From contig LT598461.1 in assembly GCA_900074725.1 (NCBI GenBank), positions 1,656,674 to 1,720,673 on the forward strand: a DNA stretch of 64,000 nt, given 5' to 3'. Position 1 is the first letter of the stretch. Each line of letters starts with the position of its first letter. Source of the stretch: Lachancea dasiensis (Eukaryota > Ascomycota > Saccharomycetes > Saccharomycetales > Saccharomycetaceae). Below the pieces are notes generated by a model, which worked only from the letters and a program-made list of their open reading frames with translations, was not told where the DNA came from and did not search any database. Made by a program: the position numbers and the translations under genes. This document shows, one piece after another, positions 41,373-49,294 of the stretch.

Positions 41373-43172
41373 TTATTTTAACGAGGAGAGGAAACGTTGC
41401 AGGTCGAACCTCTCATTAACGTAACTTTTGTCAAAAACTAAATGCGGCTTAGTCTGCGCAAGATGTATAATAGCCTTTGCAAATTCAGAATTTGCCCATG
41501 CAAACCAAGGTCTCGTATAGGCGCGTCCGTGTGGACTGAAGGCTTGAATGGATTCATGGATCAACCCCAGGCCCCCAGTGCTTTCTAGAATCGCACTCAG
41601 CAATTCTGTTATTTCTTGGTCGTCATGAGATGTGCGGATGGCCACTATCATGCTGAGGGGCCAAACGTTGTGAATCCCTATATGAGGCCCTCCAATGCCT
41701 TGCAGATGCGAACCTTGGATGAAGTACGGGTTTCCCTCCTTGCACATTATCATTTTCCTTGTATTTTCATAAACTGGGTCGCTCGCGTCAATAAATCCAA
41801 GCTCTGGCAGCGATAGTAGTGAAGGAATGTTGGCATCGTCCATCAAAAGAGAGCTTCCAAACCCGTCAACTTCATATGCAAAGACTTTTCCGAATTTTGG
41901 ATGCGTAACAATACCATGTTCCATAATACCCTGTCGAATTCGTACAGATAACTCAGTTGCGGTTTCCAAAATATCCTTTACATTAATAGGGTTCGGAGTA
42001 CCACCAGGTAAATGTTTGAGATAGCTCTGCAGAATACGCGATATACCCTCTAACTCCACAGCTAAATATGCGTTTCCAGGTATGAAAAACTGGAATATTG
42101 TTGAATCATCACTAGGTCTGAAAGCAGACCTGACCAGCCCTGTGCCGCCGTTGACAGGATTTCCCGTGCCAGCCAGTGGCAAGGTCTCAGAAGCTACGTT
42201 GGTGTCCCGTTGAAAAACATATGGGAAAGGGTTAGGTGCTCCATCTTCTCCATAAGTTGGTGTAGATTCCAGGATAATCACATCAATTACCCTTTTCACG
42301 GCGATAAGCCAGTCTATGTTGATGAATGAAAACCTGTCATCGTGAGGAGCATTCTCGTAGAACTGTCGTGACAAAGTCAAAAAAGACGCCAAAGAATCGA
42401 TTTCATACTTGCACTCAAAAGCTCGCTTCCAATCGGGTAATGGTCGAACCTTATCGATGGTGCTTGATGCGCGTTCCACCTCGCAGTAAGGCGGGGGATT
42501 AAAAGCATTGCAAAAGGGATTTTCCATCAGCAGCTGTGCCTGGGTATTTATAGCCCCTCTTACTAGCTCCCTTAATGCCACATCGTGCTGGATAAAAGGC
42601 TGGTAAACTGAAAGTTGCCAGGCCGAGTCTCGCAGCCATTCGGCATGAATATCGCCCGTGACCACAAAAGTTTCCGGAACTTCGTTTCTGTATAACAAGG
42701 GCTTTAACTTGTGATTGTTGAGCTTTCGATTAGCTTCCCCCGTAACGTGCCACAGAATCGTAGTATCTATGGTGTTCGGGAAAGTGTTTTCAAATAACCT
42801 TGCCAAGTCGCGATTTTTCAAACGTTTTGTAAACTCTGGAAGAAACAATTCCACCAGTGGAGATTGAAAGGTTCGGCAGTTCTTTGGTGGCCGTTGGAAG
42901 GGTAAAGTTAGCGTTGCGTCTTTGTCGGTTTCTTTAAAATGCGGCACTGAAGCGTAATCCACGTAGCTCGAACATTTCTTCACAGTCTCTCGAAATTTCT
43001 GAGGGTTTGGCCAGCTGCCTTTTGGCAGGGGAGAGGAGGGTTTTTGACGGATACTCCCTTTCAAGGATTTGATAGCACGATGTCTTTCGACGCCGGACTT
43101 CACATGGAAAATGAGAGAGATGAACAGCACTGAAAACAAAAATGGGTACAGCAGAGTAAATTTCCGACGCAT
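41373..43172 (-). CDS. GH125 family exo-alpha-1,6-mannosidase-like protein (Mug157 type)
   Basis: A 599-residue protein with an N-terminal signal anchor (about 8-24), so probably in the secretory pathway, lumenal or secreted. Family blocks are clear: GDIHAEWLRDSAWQL, RDTNVASETLPLAG, SAFRPSDDSTIFQFFIPGNA, GSSLLMDDANIPSLLSLPE and GGPHIGIHNVWPLSMIV. Characterised bacterial members are exo-alpha-1,6-mannosidases; S. pombe Mug157 is the named fungal relative. The acid/base Asp is expected in one of these blocks. I do not recall a counterpart in S. cerevisiae at this place between EMC3 and CBT1. The substrate is inferred to be mannan or N-glycan mannose. Confidence 0.9.
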   Translation of the reverse strand: MRRKFTLLYPFLFSVLFISLIFHVKSGVERHRAIKSLKGSIRQKPSSPLPKGSWPNPQKFRETVKKCSSYVDYASVPHFKETDKDATLTLPFQRPPKNCRTFQSPLVELFLPEFTKRLKNRDLARLFENTFPNTIDTTILWHVTGEANRKLNNHKLKPLLYRNEVPETFVVTGDIHAEWLRDSAWQLSVYQPFIQHDVALRELVRGAINTQAQLLMENPFCNAFNPPPYCEVERASSTIDKVRPLPDWKRAFECKYEIDSLASFLTLSRQFYENAPHDDRFSFINIDWLIAVKRVIDVIILESTPTYGEDGAPNPFPYVFQRDTNVASETLPLAGTGNPVNGGTGLVRSAFRPSDDSTIFQFFIPGNAYLAVELEGISRILQSYLKHLPGGTPNPINVKDILETATELSVRIRQGIMEHGIVTHPKFGKVFAYEVDGFGSSLLMDDANIPSLLSLPELGFIDASDPVYENTRKMIMCKEGNPYFIQGSHLQGIGGPHIGIHNVWPLSMIVAIRTSHDDQEITELLSAILESTGGLGLIHESIQAFSPHGRAYTRPWFAWANSEFAKAIIHLAQTKPHLVFDKSYVNERFDLQRFLSSLK

Positions 43173-43285
43173 CCGTGCGTTTAGGTCCTCAAAAGTTTCG
43201 GAACTTTACCAGATCTTTCCTATAAGAGAATAGATCTGCATTCGTCATCCCTCTTCTTTGATATAGGAAATCAACCAGATGCCCG

Positions 43286-43293
43286 ATCACGTG
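43286..43293 (+). promoter_or_regulatory. Cbf1-type E-box ATCACGTG in the GH125 promoter
   Basis: A perfect RTCACGTG lies 114 bases upstream of the GH125 ATG in a gap of only 128 bases. Control by Cbf1 is inferred from the motif and position. Confidence 0.4.
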
Positions 43294-43300
43294 CCCTATC

Positions 43301-44056
43301 TTAGGGTTTGACGTCTGATGTGAAGAGAAGCCATCCATCGCGCTTGGTTCGACGCGGTATCGACAATCCAATTTCTGCGAGTGTTTCCAGAAGTTTCTTC
43401 ACTTGAGCTTTCATCGGGTCAGAATCGGCTGGCTGAATGCGTTTAGCGATATCCAAGAGTTTTTCGTAGTTCAGATCTCGATATACTGGAAAAGACTCTT
43501 CCAGCAGTGGTTGTATATGCGAGGTGGCCGGCGATTGCGAAGAGCTCAGGTTCATGCCAACTGCAATGGGTGTAAACCTCGGGCCGTATTTTGATTTTTT
43601 CGTTGCAGTTTCCAAATATTTGCGTAGCGCAACAGCTGAATCCTGCGAGGAAAGGTGCTGGAAAGAACAAAAGCACTCCGACTCGTCACTTATCGGGTCC
43701 GAGCCTAGTAACTGATCCATAGTGGGGACATTGAGCGGTGTTCCGAAAAAAACCGGCGATGGCGCCACGAGGGGGTCGCAATCGTTTTTGGGCGGGAATA
43801 ACGCGCTGATATCTTGGCAAAATGACCTCCACAGCAAGTCTTTTTGCGATGTTTTGTACTTACCACTGTGCCAGCGCAGTAGCACGAAGCTGTTGTAGCT
43901 CTCTAGATAGCTTGAATATCGGAGCTTTGTTAGGCTTTGCAAGTATTGTTGTGGGACTTCTGACTGCAACTCGGCAGTTTTCGATCTGTATCTAGCCACC
44001 GATCGGCCAACACCAAACACATTTCTAACTCCGGTCAAACCACGAGACCAGGCCAT
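43301..44056 (-). CDS. CBT1: Cbt1-like mitochondrial COB mRNA processing factor
   Basis: A 251-residue predicted mitochondrial protein. S. cerevisiae Cbt1 (271 residues) is needed for 5' processing and stability of cytochrome b mRNA. The call rests mostly on gene order (YKL208W, between EMC3 and tRNA-Thr-CGT) and similar length, since the sequence has no named domain. The N-terminus from the ATG at 44056 is basic and lacks acids for about 27 residues (MAWSRGLTGVRNVFGVGRSV), as expected for a presequence. The frame extends upstream only to a GTG. Conserved-looking aromatic blocks are LRYSSYLESYNSFVLLRW and DLLWRSFC. Confidence 0.8.
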   Translation of the reverse strand: MAWSRGLTGVRNVFGVGRSVARYRSKTAELQSEVPQQYLQSLTKLRYSSYLESYNSFVLLRWHSGKYKTSQKDLLWRSFCQDISALFPPKNDCDPLVAPSPVFFGTPLNVPTMDQLLGSDPISDESECFCSFQHLSSQDSAVALRKYLETATKKSKYGPRFTPIAVGMNLSSSQSPATSHIQPLLEESFPVYRDLNYEKLLDIAKRIQPADSDPMKAQVKKLLETLAEIGLSIPRRTKRDGWLLFTSDVKP

Positions 44057-44523
44057 ACGGGGCGCGTGATGCAACCTAGGAACTACGCACTTGAAACGCT
44101 TAAAGCGAGCGAACCTCACTCACTGGAGCTTACTGGCTCGACAGTGCAAAAATCGTTTCGTGATTAGTTACCACAGATTCAAGAAAAAGTGCTTAACAAC
44201 CACCAGGCTACCTAGCTCTCACTATTCGCTATCAATACACCTTCCCCATTTATATCTATTGTTGTCACTTGTCTGATCTATCAGCCTTTTCCATAGGCTC
44301 CCCCCCCCCCGTCTGACCCAAAATGATGTACATTAACAAAGCACGTAGTTTAAGTCATCCTTAATAAGGCCGCTACAGACTGGCCCATATCATCTTACCT
44401 ATATCTCATTGCTGCGCCAACGCGATGAAATGGCTTGGAATTAAGCTTTGTCAATACGTTCCCGCTTAGAAAGATGGTTCCCACTATATAACATTGTGTT
44501 GCCGGGTTGTCTTCCAATAACAA
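44057..44523. other. CBT1 promoter / tRNA 5' flank, with C11 run
   Basis: 467 bases containing the CBT1 upstream region and an uninterrupted run of eleven C (44300-44310). No gene is seen. Confidence 0.5.
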
Positions 44524-44595
44524 GCCTCTTTGGCCAAGTGGTAAGGCATCGCACTCGTAATGCGGGGATCGTGGGTTCAATTCCCACAGGAGGCA
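44524..44595 (+). tRNA. tRNA-Thr (anticodon CGT)
   Basis: A 72-base intronless cloverleaf. The acceptor stem pairs GCCTCTT with AGGAGGC and has discriminator A. The A box is TGGCCAAGTGG; the anticodon loop CTCGTAA gives anticodon CGT for codon ACG. The T arm is GTGGG-TTCAATT-CCCAC (B box). In S. cerevisiae the single-copy tRNA-Thr(CGU) gene TRT2 lies between CBT1 and STE6, which matches the left neighbour here but not the right one. Confidence 0.96.
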
Positions 44596-44615
44596 GTTTA
44601 CTTGAATATCCAGTA

Positions 44616-44620
44616 TTTTT
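44616..44620 (+). terminator. RNA polymerase III terminator, T5
   Basis: The first run of five T after the tRNA, 20 bases past its 3' end. Confidence 0.7.
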
Positions 44621-45656
44621 ATTTACTCATCGAGTTCAAGTAACTGTGCAACAGTTTTAACCATGTTTTTCGCATGAGGCACCTTTTTCGAGGATTTTTG
44701 CTTAAGCTTTGTTTACTGTGTTTAGAGGAGGGTCTGTCTTGTTTGTTGTGGAAGTACGTGTACTCTGTGAATTCATTTGTTCTAAAAGATCAGGTGGCTG
44801 TCAAAAACTATAATCTGTGGGAAAATAAGTTGACCCAGTTGCTCTACAATTGGACTAAGGGCAATGAAGGTAGCCTTCAGATGTTGTTGACCAAACACAG
44901 ATTTCATGCCAACAATAGGAATAGTCAATTGATAGACAGATTCTACTCTACGACGCCTGCTTGAAAAATGCCACACACCAGCTTTCCAGTCTCACTGGCA
45001 AATACTAAGGCTCTTGGACAAAGCGGACTCTCTCCTTTCATGGATACGAGACAGGTAGTGTCATGGTGGTCTTGCTTGTCCCTCATGCGAGACTTTTCTT
45101 CTACTGGGTGACAGTTTTGTACAAAATGATGCGGCGCGGCCACCTTCAAGCGCCTTCGAGTAATCGACGCTCAATATTGTCTGCTGTTTGGTACGGACGC
45201 TATTCGGTAGGTCGAGGCCGGAAAGCCAATTTCAATAGCGCTCTTTCATAACCCTCATTATCTGCCGTTCCGCTCGCCAACTACTTTAACCACAGGGGTC
45301 GAGTGAGAGACGAAATGGACGATAAATGAAAGTTTGGAAAAACAAACTTCACCTTCTCAATTCGTGCAAAGTACGGACTGCATCGAACATCTGGATCGCG
45401 ACTTGTTCTCTTGACCAAGGAAATGATGGCGAGAGAGATGCAGTGACAGGAGACGCACGGAGATTATTTTATTCGAGCCTGAGAACAAGCTTTGACTCTA
45501 ATTACTTAAGCGTCCTGCTCATCCACATGCTTCGACCAGACACAATCGTATAGCTTCTTAATCAGGCGTATGGCGACACTTTCTCATCGTCACTTCTTTG
45601 AGTACTCATGGTGTTCTGTCACATTTAGTAATCCGAGTACTTTCTCGAATTATGCA

Positions 45657-45692
45657 GAAAATTTTCCAAGATGGGCTATCTCATCTCATCGC
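45657..45692 (+). promoter_or_regulatory. RRPE and perfect PAC element of the ZPR1 promoter
   Basis: GAAAATTTTCC (45657-45667) is RRPE-like, and CTCATCTCATCGC (45680-45692) is an exact PAC element. They lie about 100-140 bases before the chosen ATG. This predicts co-regulation with ribosome-biogenesis genes. Confidence 0.7.
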
Positions 45693-45793
45693 TTAAAAAG
45701 CTTAACAAATATCTTTTGAACTATCAAGTGTGAATGAAAAGACAGGAGCCTCACATTACCTCACTCCCTACTTCGAAAAAGAAAGCCCACACC

Positions 45794-47236
45794 ATGTCAG
45801 AGAAGGCTGCCGCTGAGAACGAGGATTTGTTCAGAAATGTCGGGGAAAACGTCCAAGAAATTGATCAAAATCAACAATCTGGAGACTTGGCTAGAGCGAC
45901 CGGTGCAGCTGATGCCGAGGGCCACCCAGTCCAAGAGATCGAATCGCTGTGTATGAACTGCCATGATAACGGTGTCACCAGAATGCTGTTGACGAGGATA
46001 CCGTACTTCCGGGAAGTGGTGCTCATGTCATTTGAATGCCCTCACTGTGGTTTCAAAAACTCGGAGATTCAAACTGCCTCGGAGATCATGGAGAAAGGGT
46101 GCAAGTACATGCTTAAGGTGGAAGGGAAATCAGACTTCAACCGTCAAGTCGTCAAGTCTGAAACCGCAACTTGTAAATTCCAAGAGCTAGACATAGAAAT
46201 TCCCCCCAAGCGCGGCCAACTCACGACCGTGGAAGGCCTCCTAAGTGAGATGGTTGAGGGGTTGAGCTCTGACCAACCTGTCAGGAAGTCGATAGATGAA
46301 AATCTGTACAACCAGATCGAGACCTTTCTCGCCAAGGTGAGGTCGTGTCTGGACTGCGAGCCTGGTACCTTACCAGTCACTTTCACCCTAGATGACCCCG
46401 CTGGCAACTCCTGGATCGAATACACACCTGGAGAGCAAGCCCATAAGTGGTCTCAAACCCAGTACGTTAGGTCTGGAGAGCAAAATGTTCAGGTGGGCAT
46501 CATATCGCAAGATCAACTAGAGCAGCATCGCCAGGAAGAACGTGCCAAGGTGGCTGACAAGGAGAGGAACCCCTCACAGGCCAAGAAGTCAACCTTTTTG
46601 TCCGATGAGACCGATATTGAAAATTTCACCAATGAAGTGCAAACATTTTCTGCCAGTTGTCCGTCCTGTTACCGTCCGTGCGACACTCACATGAAACCGG
46701 TCAACATTCCACATTTCAAGGAAGTGATCATCATGTCCACGGTGTGCCACGAGTGCGGCTACAAATCAAACGAGGTGAAAACTGGCGGTGCTATCCCAGA
46801 GAAGGGCAGAAAGATTACTTTATTGTGCGATGATCCAGAAGATCTCTCGCGTGACATTTTGAAGAGTGAGACCTGCTCTTTGACAATCCCGGAGCTCAGC
46901 TTGGATATTCAGCAAGGCACTCTGGGTGGTAGATTCACTACTTTAGAGGGTCTACTGCAGCAAGTTTACACCGAGTTGAAAAACAGAGTCTTTACCCAAA
47001 CCTCAGACTCCATGGATGAGGCAACAAGGAAAAGATGGGAGGAATTTTTCAGCAAGCTGCAGGAAGGTCTAGATGGTAAAGTAAAATTTACGGTGACAAT
47101 GGAGGACCCTCTAGCAGGGTCTTACATCCAAAATGTTTACGCTCCCGACCCAGACCCCAACATGACGATAGAAGATTACGAAAGAACACAGGAACAAAAC
47201 GAGGAGCTCGGTCTCAACGACATGATTGTCGAATGA
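45794..47236 (+). CDS. ZPR1: Zinc-finger protein Zpr1, eEF1A folding chaperone
   Basis: A 480-residue protein from the ATG at 45794 (MSEKAAAENEDLFRNVGENV), which matches the family N-terminus; an upstream in-frame ATG at 45734 would add 20 residues. Two ZPR1 modules each start with a C4 zinc finger (CMNC then CPHCG; CPSC then CHECG), followed by a beta-rich domain with the ITL/CKYML-type block and an EGLL segment. Zpr1 binds and folds translation elongation factor eEF1A. S. cerevisiae Zpr1 is 486 residues. Its neighbour SLI1 follows as on chromosome VII (YGR211W, YGR212W). Confidence 0.97.
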   Translation: MSEKAAAENEDLFRNVGENVQEIDQNQQSGDLARATGAADAEGHPVQEIESLCMNCHDNGVTRMLLTRIPYFREVVLMSFECPHCGFKNSEIQTASEIMEKGCKYMLKVEGKSDFNRQVVKSETATCKFQELDIEIPPKRGQLTTVEGLLSEMVEGLSSDQPVRKSIDENLYNQIETFLAKVRSCLDCEPGTLPVTFTLDDPAGNSWIEYTPGEQAHKWSQTQYVRSGEQNVQVGIISQDQLEQHRQEERAKVADKERNPSQAKKSTFLSDETDIENFTNEVQTFSASCPSCYRPCDTHMKPVNIPHFKEVIIMSTVCHECGYKSNEVKTGGAIPEKGRKITLLCDDPEDLSRDILKSETCSLTIPELSLDIQQGTLGGRFTTLEGLLQQVYTELKNRVFTQTSDSMDEATRKRWEEFFSKLQEGLDGKVKFTVTMEDPLAGSYIQNVYAPDPDPNMTIEDYERTQEQNEELGLNDMIVE

Positions 47237-47726
47237 ACTGTGTACATATCGGTTTAGTTTGATTCATTGAATAATATTTACTCAATATATCATAACGGGA
47301 TCCAGGACTGGGGACGAATCACGAATCCGGTCCACGATTCAGCCGTTTTTACCGCTATTTGATTCGAATCCACCGTAGTTAGCGATTGACATTGTAGCGA
47401 ATCCGAACAACGAATTCGGCAAACTCACATCCCTACCTTCGATGTTTGTGGTGTTCATTGAAAAGTATAGATTGACATGGGTCATATGGCTTTGTTTAAT
47501 CATTGCATGTCTGTTCCGATCAACCCAACTATCTTTATCCCCGCTGGAGAGACCATACGTACATAAGGACAGATCAGCACAATGCTCGAGAATTCGGACT
47601 TATCGTCAAATTTGCCGGGTTCGCCCCAGTCCTGATATTTACTCAATATAACATCGTTTGTACTTACAAAACCTATCGAGATCTCGGACTGTGGAGCTCA
47701 GCTTACGGCCTAATATTCCATAGCAT
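47237..47726. other. Intergenic ZPR1-SLI1 with CGAATC cluster
   Basis: 490 bases. CGAATC or its complement occurs five times in about 85 bases (47315-47403), including the palindrome GATTCGAATC (47361-47370), with CGAATTCG close by. The 16-mer ATATTTACTCAATATA occurs at 47274-47289 and again at 47635-47650. No gene is seen. Confidence 0.6.
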
Positions 47727-49121
47727 ATGAAGTCACTTTCAGGTTTAGAAAGGTACTTTTATAGTAGAAGCCATTTACAGTACCACTCATGTTTCTTTCT
47801 GGCGATTAAGTTGAATAATGAGGTCTCCATCAGTTTGATCAATGCTGCGCTGAGACAAACCATAGCAAGATTTCCACAATTGTATTCCAATGTTCACGAG
47901 GTCGATGGAGCTTTAGCCCTAAAACCCCTCAAGCATCCTATTTTGTCGAAAGACGTGCTACAAGAAGCTTCGTTTGCTTCTTTGAATGAAGACAGCGTCA
48001 ATAGTATATTTCAAAAAATCAACTTTCCGTATCATGTGGAAAGACCTCTCTGGAAAATTCTATTGCTTCAGGATCGACGTACACTGGTGCTATGTGCGGA
48101 TCATGTTATCATGGATGGTCTCTCCACTGTTGCATTCTGGAGGACATTTCTATCCAACCTGAATTCGCCTCAGAAACAGGACAACAGCACCACGGTGCTC
48201 TACAGACCTAATGGTGACGAAGCCGAGGTTCCCCAACATCCTTACGACCTTATACGCTACTCCTTTGTGGGTTTACTTATGGTCGCTTTCGTTAGAACGC
48301 TGGTCTTGTTGACTTACTTCGGGATTGATACCATTGGCAAGATATTTTCTCCTGAATTGACAGACAAAGACTTTAAGTTCCCTAGATACCAATTTCCCAG
48401 AGGGCTCTTAACCAGTGGCGGTGAAGTGCGGAATGATAATTGTCAATTTAACCTCCATATTCCGGCTTCAAAAATGCCACAGCTTTTAAGCCAGTGCAAG
48501 GTACGGACGGTGTCATTGACCTCCTTGCTAGTGGCAGCAATTGCACATGCACTAGCCCGTGTGCCTCCATCCGAGATTCAGGGCACTCAGCTTAAGATAG
48601 CGATCCCCATAAATACCAGATCCTTCGTCGAGAAAGCCACCGGTCTCGATCCTCATCTCATTGAATTCGGCAACTTTATCAAGGGCGCTGAAATTTCTTG
48701 CGACACAGATCTACTGGTCAACTTATGGCAGACGGCCGTTGCGGTTGGCTCCCAGCTCACGGCTCAAAGACACGACGTCCGCTCACTGCAACTCATTAAG
48801 CTTATGGAATTCATTGATGTTGAAAAATTCATTCAAACAAAGGCCAGCGCCAAGTATCCGGGCTCAACTTTCGAGATTACCAATATTGGTTTTGAAACCT
48901 TCGGCTGTGGCCAAGATGACAAATATTGGGTTGAAGATGCGTATTTTAATCAGCCTCAAGGGTTCAGCAATTTTATAACCTGTTCTACGGTGACTACCCC
49001 CGTAGGGGGGCTCAATTGTTGCTTTAGCTATCCGAGAGACCTCGAAAATGAGCTGGGACCGGTCATGGATGCATTACAAACGACATTGAACTCGCTTGCA
49101 GATGGAGATGAGCTCAGCTAG
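47727..49121 (+). CDS. SLI1: Sli1-type N-acetyltransferase of the alcohol acetyltransferase fold
   Basis: A 464-residue BAHD/condensation-fold acyltransferase. The catalytic HxxxD motif is His126-Val-Ile-Met-Asp130-Gly. The N-terminus (LSGLERYFYSRS) is the usual AATase family opening. In S. cerevisiae Sli1 (468 residues) N-acetylates and inactivates the sphingolipid-synthesis inhibitor myriocin. A hydrophobic segment near residues 183-203 could bind membrane. The start is the first ATG. Position next to ZPR1 favours SLI1 over the ATF1/ATF2 paralogues. Confidence 0.88.
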   Translation: MKSLSGLERYFYSRSHLQYHSCFFLAIKLNNEVSISLINAALRQTIARFPQLYSNVHEVDGALALKPLKHPILSKDVLQEASFASLNEDSVNSIFQKINFPYHVERPLWKILLLQDRRTLVLCADHVIMDGLSTVAFWRTFLSNLNSPQKQDNSTTVLYRPNGDEAEVPQHPYDLIRYSFVGLLMVAFVRTLVLLTYFGIDTIGKIFSPELTDKDFKFPRYQFPRGLLTSGGEVRNDNCQFNLHIPASKMPQLLSQCKVRTVSLTSLLVAAIAHALARVPPSEIQGTQLKIAIPINTRSFVEKATGLDPHLIEFGNFIKGAEISCDTDLLVNLWQTAVAVGSQLTAQRHDVRSLQLIKLMEFIDVEKFIQTKASAKYPGSTFEITNIGFETFGCGQDDKYWVEDAYFNQPQGFSNFITCSTVTTPVGGLNCCFSYPRDLENELGPVMDALQTTLNSLADGDELS

Positions 49122-49294
49122 TCGTCGTCGGCACGTCAATAGTTTCGCGAGTACTAAAGTATTTGAAAGCAGATTAAATTATTGAACCCCAGCTTCATAA
49201 GATAAGGGACCAACCGTTCAACGATGCAATTTGAAGTGTTTCTATAAAACATAGCTTGTATACCGATATATTGATACATGCGACGGCACATGGT

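Larger units (their letters stand above)
44596..45793. other. Intergenic tRNA-Thr to ZPR1
   Basis: About 1.2 kb. An ATG-started frame of 96 codons (44674-44964, plus strand) matches nothing I recognise and is not called. STE6, the expected right neighbour of the tRNA on S. cerevisiae chromosome XI, is absent, and I see no relic of it. The right end holds the ZPR1 promoter. Confidence 0.5.

Noticed and set aside
43286-43293. ATCACGTG as CDEI of a centromere
   Set aside because: No AT-rich CDEII of about 80 bases or CDEIII follows; it is better read as a promoter E-box for the GH125 gene.
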